A stretch of 64,000 bases of DNA from NCBI GenBank assembly GCA_024362935.1, contig JANCRA010000033.1:6343001-6407000 (forward strand), written 5' to 3'. The DNA is from Setophaga petechia (taxonomy: Eukaryota > Chordata > Aves > Passeriformes > Parulidae). Of the stretch, positions 37,231 to 47,725 are shown one piece after another. The notes under the pieces were generated by a model, which did not search any database, was not told where the DNA came from, and worked only from the letters and a program-made list of their open reading frames with translations. Made by a program: the position numbers and the translations under genes. Within the stretch, counting starts at the first letter, position 1, and each line of letters opens with the position of its first letter.

Positions 37231-40200
37231 AAATATTCATCGAGCTTGGGGTGCCACTGGTGGTGGAGCAGCAAAACCAGAGTTTGTGCACAATGACTTT
37301 GTCCCTTCCCTGCTCAGCCTGTGGATTTCAGCTCTGGTGTTATGGGCTGTGCCAAGAAAATGTGCAAGCACTGAGACAGTTGTTTTACTTTCAAGTCTCT
37401 GATTAATCAAAATCATCTTTAGAGTTATGGTTTTTCTCAAACACAGGCAAAGAGGCTGTTTCTAATGGATGTGGGGTTTTAGTGCAAAGGCCATGAAGTT
37501 TAGTGTATGTTTAGTTTTCTTCATTTTATGTGTTGTTCTAAGAATATTAAAGCACCAGAAATAACAGGAAAATTAAAGCTAATAGGATATTAATATTTGC
37601 TTTTACAACTGAAACTCCAATCTGTTTATTAACAGATGGAATCCTGGCTCTGTGAATTAAGCATTTTAAAAGTCATTTGACATTTAAACAGTAAGTGGAT
37701 CTCTTCAAAGAATACACACAAGAAACGAGGGCTTTAAGAATAATTCTCTTTTAGGTGATAAATAGCTTTTCAGTCTGATGTACAGCTAATGTAACTTCAA
37801 TCCATCCTTAATAAATAAAAGGACCCACCAATTAGAAGTTATGTCCTACATAGGTCTCAAAGTGTTTTGTCATGTTGTCATATCAGCATTCTCATTTTGG
37901 GTGGAATAATTGTGAAATAACCTTCCCAATGCTCTCCAGCAGGAGAATAATGATTACAAAATATAGAGTTCTGAGTAGTATTGTAATGTAGTTGATGCTA
38001 ACTAGATAAAATTGCTAAGTGTTAAATGCATCCACTCTTCATCGATTTAGAAATTAACATAAACCAATGCCTCTGAAGCAACTAGGATCCTAATGTAAGA
38101 ACTGTGAAAATATATTGATTTTAAATACAAGCCAGCAGAATATTAACAGGCACTGAAAAGTGACTGAAACCCTTTGTCCCTGTGGTTCATTCTTTTTAAA
38201 AAAAGAAGAACCAAACACAAACCCCTACGAAACAAAACCCCTCTAATTTTTCCATTTACTCCCAAAATGCAGTTCTCTCTCTGGTAAGAAGTTCAGTCCT
38301 CAGCAAAAATCCTTTGCTGGTTTTGGACTGAGTTTATTTATATTTGTTTTATGCATGTTTATCCTTGGGGTGAGCCCGTCAGTGAGGAGAATTCCAGACT
38401 TTGTGGAACAAAATGCATTTCACAACTGGACAAAGCAAAGGCAGGGAGAGAAGGGGCTGCTCGCATGCCATTTGAAGCACCCTGGTACACATTTGTTCAA
38501 AGCCCTCATGATCTTTGATGTATTTGTCATCTTTAGTGTTGAGCCTTCCATTCTGAGGCCATAAAGATGTGAATAACTGAAATGAGTGCACTGAGTTATT
38601 TGGGGGACTTGACCACTGTGGGCTCACTGCCCAAAAGGAGAGATGAGTTTGTTTATTCCTTAGCCAGCGAGAAATTCTTTCATAAGAATTCTCAAGAATT
38701 AAAATTTTTTTTCATAATTTTAGTAAACTACACAGTTATGCCAATCTTACATATTATGTTGGCATTTAAAAACAAATGTTTTTAAATGTTCTACACAACT
38801 TCAACATGTTACAATGGTAAAGTGGTAAAGAATTAGGAAGGACCTCACAGTTATGCAAGACTATTGGGTTTCCTATTAAAAATGTTTCTAGGAATGATTT
38901 TTAAACTCCACATAGAGAGACTGGAGAGTTGTATTCAGAGAGGGAGAAAACAGACTATAAAGTGCTTGATTAGATATACCTTTTGGGCTTAAGAACTGTG
39001 AACAAATGTAAATTCATTTCCAAATATTCTTGTCTGTAACACTGCAGAAGTCCTCAGTGTGTTGATACACAGTTCCAGGAATGCTCAAAAATAAGGATCA
39101 GTGGTGGCCTTACTGTGGAAAAGTCAGCAGTTACAGTCTGTAACACAGACAGAGGAAAAGCCAGACTAAGCCAGAGGTCTACCATGAGCTGTTGTTACTG
39201 GCATTCAGTTGCTCTCAGGCTTAGCTGAGAATACTCACAGTTCTTCTTGCTCCACTATGTTCCAAATTAACCCAGACCTTGGTAATCAAGGTAATGGCTG
39301 AGGGAGTTATTTGTTACAGGGTGGGGTTCTGCTCTTTTCTCCCTTCTTTTTACATTTTGAAGAAAATCTTGTACTGAAATTTACTTACAGAGCTAAAAAG
39401 TTTTCAGTGTTAAGCAAGGTGTTCTGCTGCTTTTAAAGTTTGGAAATAAAATCAGGGCTTGAGAGAGAACTGAGATTTCAGAAGGGGGGCCTGAAGCTCC
39501 AAAATAGAAATGTATATACATTATATTTTTGTCCAATTTTATGATTTTCTGCTTCCCATTCATTTTACATCAGCTTTGTTTCAGGAGGCTCAGAAATCTC
39601 CCTTTGCTCTGTCCAATCTCCCCAGCTGCAGTAATGAAAATGTGACTTGAAGTAGATTTTCTTCTCAGGGAAGCAAAGAGCAAGCAGCCCTGCACTGTAA
39701 AAAGCTGCTGATCTGCAGTGGTTTGGGTTTTGTGTTGGACTACATGGTAAATTTGTCATTTTGTATCAGAATTTTATTATGCCAAGATTACAGCCCAGTC
39801 AAAAAAAACTGCATGTTTCCAATCTGGCTCTGTAATCTTATTTACATTTACTTGTGCTCATGAGTAATCTCTCTGAAGTCAATGGTATGAATCCAGTCAT
39901 AATGAAATTATTTGTTGTTTATTTTTTCTCATCTGGTAATTATACTTTGCTATCTGATTGCTTTGTGACCCTTGAAGCAAGAGACTCAAGAATAGGAAAA
40001 AAAACCTCCTTAGCTTCTGCCTTGGAGCCAGTTCTGAAGAAATGGAAAGTTCTTACATTCTATTCTCAAAAGCAACACACAATCTGGCAAGGAGTGTTCA
40101 TCTGGTGTTAAGAAAGTGGCTGATATATTTCAGATTTTTAAATATAGATGGGACTGTGTGATAAAGCTCTTTTGGACAAAAGATAAAGATCTAAAATTGT

Positions 40201-41999
40201 AACCAGTTGCATCTGCAGTAAGTCTGAAAGAATCTTTGTTCAATGGAGTTATTGCACGCACAAAAATAGGAGAACCAGGCAGCTAATAGTCAAGTCTAGG
40301 AATAAAGCAGAATAATAGTTGCATTCTGTAAGTATGAAATATATAATATTTATCATGTGTTTTACTCTTGCTACTCAAAAGCAGTAAGGCAACTTTGAAA
40401 TATTTTAATCAACAGAAACAAAATCAGCATGGAGAAAAAAAATTGTGAATTTTTAAGCATAGCTTTCCTTTTTGCAAAATTGCCTCCTCACATTCTGTAT
40501 GAAATTTCACAGAGGATGGAGATAAAATGCATTTTCTGAGACACAAGAAGTGCTCTACCCTCTTCCCATCCTACTATATTATTGCAAATTTTACATAATT
40601 TTTTTGTTTTGTGCCAGTGATCAGAAAACATGTTCTGATGTTTTCCACATTTTTCAAACTCTGACTTTTCATACTTAATTGTGCAAAGTATTTTTCTCAA
40701 GATGTTTCAAAACCAAGGTCCAAGCTTCATTTAAACAATAAAATTAAATTATGATTTGTATAGTCATGACATTAAATAATTAGTTTTATAGTCACTTTAC
40801 TCAGTGCTTTGTTCATCCAGTCTAATATAAAATGTTTGTTTCTGATTGAAGCTCAAATTAGAGGACAAAAAAAGCCCCAGGAGCACTATAACAGATTTTT
40901 TTTGTGGTTTTCCCTCCCATAGGGTTTGGTCAGTGATGTTTGAACAGTTCTGTGTTGGAGATTTTGTCGGGAATTTTGGGGGGTTCATTGTTTCATTTGG
41001 TTTTTAATCTTTGCTATGAAGGAATTATGAGAAGTTTGATTAGTTCTTGTCCTGCAGACCAAGTAGTGCCTATTTTTTGTGCTAATAATCTGTGGCATTT
41101 GGAGTAGTTTATTTTTAAATGATCCTAAACGATGCAGTAGCCCAGAATACTTTATTGCAGGTGATATAGAGAATTTGGAGTGTTTTTCATTTGAGTGAAA
41201 AAAAGTTCTAGAATTCTAAATTCTAAGAAAACATAACAAACTTGGGGAAAAAAAGGTTTTTAAATTTTAAAATGGTGCATGCAGGGGGAAAAGTGCATCC
41301 AGATAATTCCCTTACACTTAAGATGTGACCTGTATCTCTTCCTGGTCCATGATAAATTTGTTCCACAGATGGATGAGACTGATACCTTTATCACATAGGG
41401 ATTAATCATTACAAAGATTTTCTTTAAAGATCTCCAAGTGGAAATGCTGATTTGTGGCATGGAAGCTATCTTTAAGCCTTCCAGTTTTTGTCATTTGTCA
41501 CACACCAAACTAAATATCGAGTCAGATATTTATAACCAATGCAGGTGGGCTCTGTAGCATTTTGCCCACTGAAAATAGAACATTGATGGAGATATTTTTG
41601 TCAATCCATTTAAGATCTTACAGCTCGAGAGCTGAATTAATTGCATTGAAGGCCTTGACAGTGAACCACAGAATCATGGTTCATAGTCTGAACCAAAGTT
41701 ACTGCGTCATGTGAGGGAACAGGCTGAGCGAAATAACTCTATGGGCAAATTGAAGATGTTCTAGTGGAAATCTGGTAAAAATGAAGGTGCAAGAGTAGTT
41801 TTGGTAACCAGAGCCGTTCTGAGCAGCCTTTGTGGCTTCGCTGGGCTGCAGAATGTCTGATTTCTGTGCAGCCATTCTAGGGGAGGAAATAGAACTCAAA
41901 CATTTTGGATCTGAGAATTTTTGTCTTCTTCATGGAGTAACACATACAACAAGTGCCCTTCCACATGTTGCTGCACAGTGGGAAGGGAGCAATCCCTGA
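37231..41999. other. AT-rich non-coding stretch
   Basis: No gene, RNA or recognised transposon. The composition is strongly AT-rich with dense stops. At about 41670 there is a short CR1-like CACAGAATCATGG string that I consider too short to call. Confidence 0.55.
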
Positions 42000-42148
42000 T
42001 CTCCCGGTTCCCACCAGCAGTTTGTGCCCAGGAGCGGACCCTGACTCGACCGCCCAGCTCCAGGCGGCCCGTGTGGGAATTGCATGCCCGCATGTGCATC
42101 GAAAGCCGGGTTTCCTTTATTCAGGGCAGCCATCCTGGGGAAGGGCCG

Positions 42149-42750
42149 CTGTCCCTGTCCCAGGCTCCGGGATTGTCCCAGTGGGCTCCGGGCTTGTCCC
42201 TCTGCCGGGCTCCGGGGCTGTCCCTCTCCCGGGCTGTCCCTCTCCCGGGCTCCGGGGCTGTCCCTCTCCCGGGCTCCGGGGCTGTCCCTCTCCCGGGCTG
42301 TCCCTCTCCCGGGCTCCGGGGCTGTCCCTCTCCCGGGCTCCGGGGCTGTCCCTCTCCCGGGTTGTCCCTCTCCCGGGCTCCGGGCTTGTCCCTCTCCCGG
42401 GCTGTCCCTCTCCCGGGCTCCGGGGCTGTCCCTCTCCCGGGCTCCGGGGCTGTCCCTCTCCCGGGCTGTCCCTCTCCCGGGCTCCCGGGCTGTCCCTCTC
42501 CCGGGCTCCGGGGCTGTCCCTCTCCCGGGTTGTCCCTCTCCCGGGCTCCGGGCTTGTCCCTCTCCCGGGCTTGTCCCTCTCCCGGGCTCCGGGGCTTGTC
42601 CCTCTCCCGGGCTCCGGGGCTGTCCCTCTCCCGGGCTCCGGGGCTGTCCCTCTCCCGGGCTTGTCCCTCTCCCGGGCTCCGGGGCTTGTCCCTCTCCCGG
42701 GCTCCGGGGCTTGTCCCTCTCCCGGGCTGTCCCTCTCCCGGGCTCCGGCC
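42149..42750 (+). repeat. GC-rich minisatellite, 26 units, with 168-bp higher-order period
   Basis: Long units of 24 bp (GGGCTCCGGGGCTGTCCC plus TCTCCC) alternate with short units of 16 bp (GGGCTGTCCCTCTCCC), with a few 17- and 25-bp variants. From 42182 I count 26 units ending GTCCCTCT, preceded by two decayed ones. Unit junctions read CCCGGG. A rarer variant pair, GGGTTGTCCC then CCGGGCTTG, recurs exactly 168 bp apart (42359 and 42527). In between, the unit order is short, 24, short, 24, 24, short, 24, 24, which sums to 168. This shows duplication of a multi-unit block. From about 42560 the pattern changes to units with CTTGTCCC. Copy number is probably polymorphic, and the assembled length may be unreliable. 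Confidence 0.95.
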
Positions 42751-42786
42751 GCGGTTCGGGTCCCTCAGGGGCGGCCCCGCCCCGCG

Positions 42787-42802
42787 CCGCCAGGTGGCGC
42801 TG
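42787..42802 (+). promoter_or_regulatory. Candidate CTCF binding site
   Basis: CCGCCAGGTGGCGCTG matches the vertebrate CTCF core (CCACCAGGGGGCGCTA type) at 13 of 16 positions. The differences (G at 3, T at 9, G at 16) fall at positions where the motif tolerates variation. It lies 37 bp past the minisatellite in CpG-rich unique DNA, and CpGs inside the motif could make binding methylation-sensitive. This is a motif match only; occupancy is not shown. Confidence 0.55.
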
Positions 42803-42860
42803 TGGGGTCGCCTTAGCCCTCAGGAGTGGCGCGGGACCGGTTTGGGATCCCGGGATGGAT

Positions 42861-43217
42861 TAAACCCCTTGCGTCCCTAATAAGTAGATTTTTTTTTTTT
42901 TTTTAATTTTTTTGCCATTCCAGTACTGATAGATTTCCACCTTGCCCTGAGGGGCATTTTTCTTTTACTGGGCCTGCGGACGTGCCCTGTGTGTTCTGAT
43001 CGCTCAGGTCCTGAAGAGCTGCCAAGTTGTTTGAGGTCAGGTCACCTTTGATGGCAAAGTTATCTCGGTAAAAGCTAAACTCACACTTTAAAACTCACAC
43101 TTTAAAAAGCAGTGCTGAGATGGGATGTAAGTCCTGGTCTAAACTCTTGCAGAGTCACTCATGGATTTAATTGAGTTTGGGCAGGTCCTTAATCATGTGG
43201 CAGCTGCGGCCACAATG
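42861..43217. other. Short non-coding interval
   Basis: This stretch contains a T16 tract (42889-42904) and an exact 14-bp tandem duplication, ACTCACACTTTAAA at 43079-43092 and 43093-43106. No gene is visible. Confidence 0.6.
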
Positions 43218-43455
43218 ATCCAAGGGCTGGGGAACCTCTATGAGGAAAGGCCAAGAGAACTGGGGTTGTAAAAAGGCTGATGGAAAACCTTATCATGGTC
43301 CAGGCTAAAAACAAGATTTTTATTAGGAACCCCTTTTTACTAGTAGTCATATGGAGAAGATGAGAGGTAATGGGTGCAAGTCACTTCTGGGGAGATTTCA
43401 GCTGGAAACAAAGAGTACAAATTTCCACAAGGAGAACAATCAGCCACTGAAATAT
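43218..43455 (+). mobile_element. CR1 LINE fragment, sense
   Basis: The order matches the CR1 region before the 3' UTR: CCAAGGGCTGGGGAACCTCT, ATGAGGAAAGGCCAAGAGAA, CTGGGGTTGT, ACCTTATCATGG, GAGAGGTAATGGGTGCAAGT, GGGGAGATTTCAGCTGGAAA and GAACAATCAGCCACTGAAA. The last two blocks suggest a subfamily with the GTGAGAACAATCAGCCA variant. It is decayed, with several indels, and both ends are truncated. Confidence 0.85.
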
Positions 43456-46400
43456 TTCAAATTCTCAATTCAATTTCTATTTTCAATCACACTTGACTTT
43501 TGCCTCAGTGCTCCTTCTTGGCCAGCAGGAGGTCATTTTCAGGAGACACTGGTGACTCTGGAGTTCTTCCTGCAGCCACAGAGCAGCTGGAGCTGTTTGG
43601 AGGCTCTGGAGGTAATTGCAGGGTGACAGGCAGAGTTTAACGTGTTTGAACTGCCTGGAGGGATGAGCTGACTCTGGAGAACTGCAAAAGTTACAAAACT
43701 CAGTAAGCAAACGGGGCCTGGCCCCCAGCCTGCATTTCAGAGAGGTGTTGTGACCCATCAGACCCAGCCTGGGAATTCCTGGGTTTTACAAAAGGACAGA
43801 ATTAGGAAGGCGTGCATCCAGTGGGGACACACTTATTGCAGAAACTCCATGTAACATCAGAAAAATATGGGAAAAAACCAACTGGCTGCTTTCCTGGCGA
43901 CCTGGCAACCAGGTATTCAGAAAGTGGGAACTCCTTTAATGAATAATGAATTTTGTGTGCTAAAAGCACTGCACACACATGGTACCTTTGGCCTGGGTTG
44001 CACACACAGGGTGTCTGTTCAGACCAATACAGTGCTCAAGAGGAGGGTGTGGAATCACTCACAACTGGCAGCTTTTATTTGCCATAGAAGCTGCTCATCC
44101 AGACTTTGTGACGTGCCCACATCCATTCACTGTAGAAATCAATCCGAGTGAGAAGAATGATATTAGAGGAAAGGCTCGGGCCTGAGGAAAACAAACAAGA
44201 GGGTTTGTTATTAAAATGAGGGGAAGAGGATTTAAAAATAAATATCAGAATGCTCTGGAAACATATTTCCCAGAGCAACAAGCTTTGTAGGGCAACTTGC
44301 AGAAGCCCCTGCCCCCAGCTACTGTTTGTGTGCTGCAAACCCCATCCTCTCTGGGCAGATTTCTTACAGGTATGGATTGCCAAAGGTAAAACTGCAGGAA
44401 TATTCCCAGCACTGTCATAATTTAGAGCATTTGCCTACAAAGAAAATATTTTATTCAGATGTCAGAAATCTCGTTATCTGAGCAGAATGGGGAAAAAAAA
44501 ATAAAAAGAAACCAGGCTAATAAGTGTGAATATTTCATTAGTCATGAAGAATTTTTCTTAGGACTTCTTAAAGAAAAAGATGAGGAAATATTTGGATGAG
44601 AATTTATGAGAAAAGCTAATAAAATTTACAGACTTGGCCAAAAGAAGGCTGTATTAAAGATATTAAACTTGCAAGAAGTTCCTTTTCCAGACTTACCTCA
44701 CCACAAAAAAATAAAAAGAAAATATACATTTTCCCTAAAAGCCAGATATGAGACCCAAGAATGGAGAAGAAACTGTTAAGACTTGGTTGGAATGATAGCT
44801 GATTTTTTAGAATATTTATAATTACTATCCTCACAAAAGATTGAAGCACAGATTAAAAAAAAAATTGATTGAAGCTAAACACAATAGACACCAACTAATT
44901 TCCCCTTCCTCTCTACCACTAAAATCTGTTGAAGGATTTTTTTTTGGGTGAGGCACTCATTTCATATTCTCAAAGGAAAATAATTTTGTGGATTGTGCAA
45001 TTTTTGGGTCACGGTCCAGATGTTGTGGAAAATTCTGATGAGTGTTGGATAGACATTGATTTTGGTTAAGGTGAGGGGAGTCTCTCCAAGGCATCTCAGA
45101 GAGATTAAAAAACTAGTTGAATTCTCTAGCACTGAAAATTTTCTGAATTTTCACAGCTTTAATCAGATTTCTCTGGCCAGTTTTTTTCTTTGAATCCACA
45201 TGTTTTTTTCTTTGAATCCACAGTTTTTTTCTTTGAATCCACAGCCAAACGTTAGCCTGCATTGAGTAGATCATTCTTAAATATTCCCACAGTAAACCAA
45301 ATCTATTTTGTTTAAATGCAAATAAGTCACTGGATTTCATTACGTAACAAGTTTTGCCTTGAGGTTGTGTGTAGTCTTTGAAAGTGACTGTAATGTATTC
45401 CAAGTTTTAATATTCCTGTCTAATGTTTCTTTTTGTTTTTATACTTTTTTGTTTGTCTGAAGTGGAAGAGATTATCTGTACTCTAACATAAGCCTCCACA
45501 ATATCCCACCACACAAAGGTTATGGGACTGAGCCCTGGTTTCTCCACAAAATAAATAACTTTTGAACAAAAGGCCCCACTATGCTTCAGCCAGAGCCTCC
45601 TTCCCTGCACTGCTGCTAAGCTGCAGTGGGTAACGTTACCTTCAGTAGCCACAGAGGAGGAGGCAGCTGCAGACACAGCCATAAATATTAAAAGGATTAA
45701 AAAACTAAAAATTCTGCACTTGGCCAAGCAAATTATTTTCATGTAGCAGTGGGAACAGCAGGTCTCTCAGAGAGGCACCTCCCAAACCTTTGGCAAAATT
45801 CGGATTCTGAGAGCAGTTACAGAGCAGGCTCCAAGAGCAGCGTGGTCATAAGGATGGAAGTTCTGCTTAAATGTGGCAGCCTCATAAAAGGACTTTTTGG
45901 TTTTGATCTCCCAGTAGGTTCACTGATAAACTCCTTGAGTGTTTGTTTAGGTCCCATCTGTAAAAATAACTTAATTGGGATGGAGTTTACAGGACAGTAT
46001 TCTCTTTTCTTGTTCTATTATAATTTTCTGACCCTAATTTCCTGCTTTGTCATTTGGTTTGAATTGGATCAGTCATGAGAAAAACCTTCCCCATAAGGCA
46101 TAAGTTCTGTGTGTGGGAGAATTCTTTGTAGATATTTGTTCTGTGAATTGGAATAATAAACAACTATAAGACTACTATGGATTTAGAAGCTACTTTGGCC
46201 AGTGGCAGCAAGTTTGGAACTTTTATTTCATTATTGTTCATTTTCCAGTTAATCCCACTGTGCAATTTCAGCTCATCCTTTTGCTCTTTTTCCTTTGGCA
46301 AAAATGCAAAAACCAGGTGCACCTTGCACATTATGGAGTTGTGTTACTGACATGACTGGGCTTTAATTACATTCTGAATGAGCATTTTTATAACGCACCA

Positions 46401-47561
46401 TGAATGGCTCAGACGTGGTATTAAATAAATATATTTAAACATTACAGAACAGATTCATCTGGGTCTTGAATCAGTGCCTCCTGTTCCTCACACAGAGACT
46501 CAGAGGTGCTGGATTCAGGACAGACATGCCTTGGTAGGGTCCACTCAGGCTGTGACTGCTACTGTTGGCTGTACTTGCTGATATTCTGTAACATTTTCTC
46601 CTGAGGGGTTGTATTTACTTTTGGGTTTGGTTTTGTTTTTTTTTTCCTATTAGGCCAAGGAGTATGACATTTCAGCACCAAGAGCATGTTCTTCCCAAAT
46701 CCACAATTTGAATTTTGCTCACATTTTAGCTTTCTGAAATCCTTAGCAATGTTTTTAAAAAGTTGTTCCATTTGAAGCTTAAGATTGTGACTAAATGTCA
46801 TTTTAAATTGCCTTTGAATGCTGGTTTGACACTCTTGCACTCAAAACCAGCAGCAGTTCTGTTGACAATGTATGTCCACGCTTCTTGACATAAGCTGTGT
46901 TTATTGAGTGAGCAGATATTGTAAACATTAGAAGGGAAAAATCCAACTGCAGCTGCTTTTGTGGCACAGCAGGTTTTTAAGGCTACTTCAGCAGCAGAGC
47001 TGGGGAATCAGGCACTGCCTTATTTATGATGTTAATGTTGTAGGAACCCTGGCTTCAGGGGAGGGACTTTTCAAAGCTCCCAGCTGCTTAACAGCCAAAG
47101 GAATGTGTGCTCCCAAGCTTTATTAGCTGCTTTTGAAAACCCCATCATATGGATCAGCCTGTCTGTAAGGATAGATACTTGCTTGGGCTACATTTGGATT
47201 AAATGGATGTGTTAGTACAGAAGAGAAAAAAATACAGAGAATTTCTGGAATTAAATTAAAAACATTGACTAAGATCTGCTAATATAGATGGATATCCCAA
47301 TAGGGAAATGTTTTTGGATCTGGGTGAACATTGCTTGGCAAACTCAGTAATCATGGTTATTGAACTGTGAGTTTTCAGATTCTGATCTGAAGCCCAGTGA
47401 AAGAGAAGGAACTTTGACTCGGCAGAGTGAAATGCTTGGAGTTGTTTCTGAGAGCCTTCCTTTCACCAAATAACTCAAGGAGTCTCAATGAAGTCTGTAA
47501 AATTACTCATTTGGTGCCTCTAGGGATGCACTAATGAAAAACATCCTGACAAAGTTAACTC
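43456..47561. other. Non-coding stretch
   Basis: No gene is recognised. The only repeat seen is the 21-bp triplication at 45180-45243. Several minus-strand open frames of 70-110 codons (for example 45407-45742) have no recognisable domain or supporting signals. Confidence 0.5.
45180..45243 (+). repeat. 21-bp tandem repeat, three copies
   Basis: GTTTTTTTCTTTGAATCCACA occurs at 45180-45200, 45202-45222 and 45223-45243. The copies are exact, with one extra T between the first two. On the minus strand it places a small repeated peptide in an open frame, which I regard as incidental. Confidence 0.93.
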
Positions 47562-47725
47562 AGTTCTGTTCTCTGTGGTGCCAAGTAATAAGACAAGAGG
47601 CAATGGGCAGAAAGTGATGCCCAGGAAGTTCCACCTGAACATGAGGAAGAATTTCTGTCTTGTGCAGGTGACTGAGCACTGCCATGCCCAGAGAAGGCTT
47701 GGATGTGATCTTCTGGAGGGAATTT
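47562..47725 (+). mobile_element. CR1 LINE fragment, sense
   Basis: GTGGTGCCAAGTAATAAGAC, AAGAGGCAATGGGCAGAAAG, CAGGAAGTTCCACCTGAACA, GAGGAAGAATTTCTGTCTTG and GTGACTGAGCACTG follow the CR1 sequence in sense order. From about 47690 only a decayed CCCAGAGAAGG block can be followed. It overlaps the segment preserved in antisense at 12840-12940, so both come from related CR1 subfamilies. No coding capacity remains. Confidence 0.9.

Larger units (their letters stand above)
42000..42860. other. GC-rich, CpG-dense block around a minisatellite
   Basis: An 860-bp block would score as a CpG island by composition, but about two thirds of it is the repeat array at 42182-42750, whose every long unit supplies CCGGG and CCGGGG CpGs. 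Non-repeat CpG-rich DNA flanks it (about 42000-42150 and 42745-42850), with a GC box (CGGCCCCGCCCCGCGCC, about 42771-42787). Three overlapping plus-strand frames of 259-319 codons span it. They exist because the repeat lacks stops and its 16-bp units rotate the frame. A promoter in the unique flanks cannot be excluded, but I see no exon. Confidence 0.7.

Noticed and set aside
41667..41690. CACAGAATCATGG string resembling a CR1 end
   Set aside because: Too short, and no CR1 blocks follow on either side.
41921..42880. Three overlapping 259-319-codon frames encoding Pro/Gly/Leu/Ser-rich repeats
   Set aside because: They arise from a stop-free minisatellite whose 16-bp units shift the frame. All three plus frames stay open at once, which is not how a coding repeat behaves.
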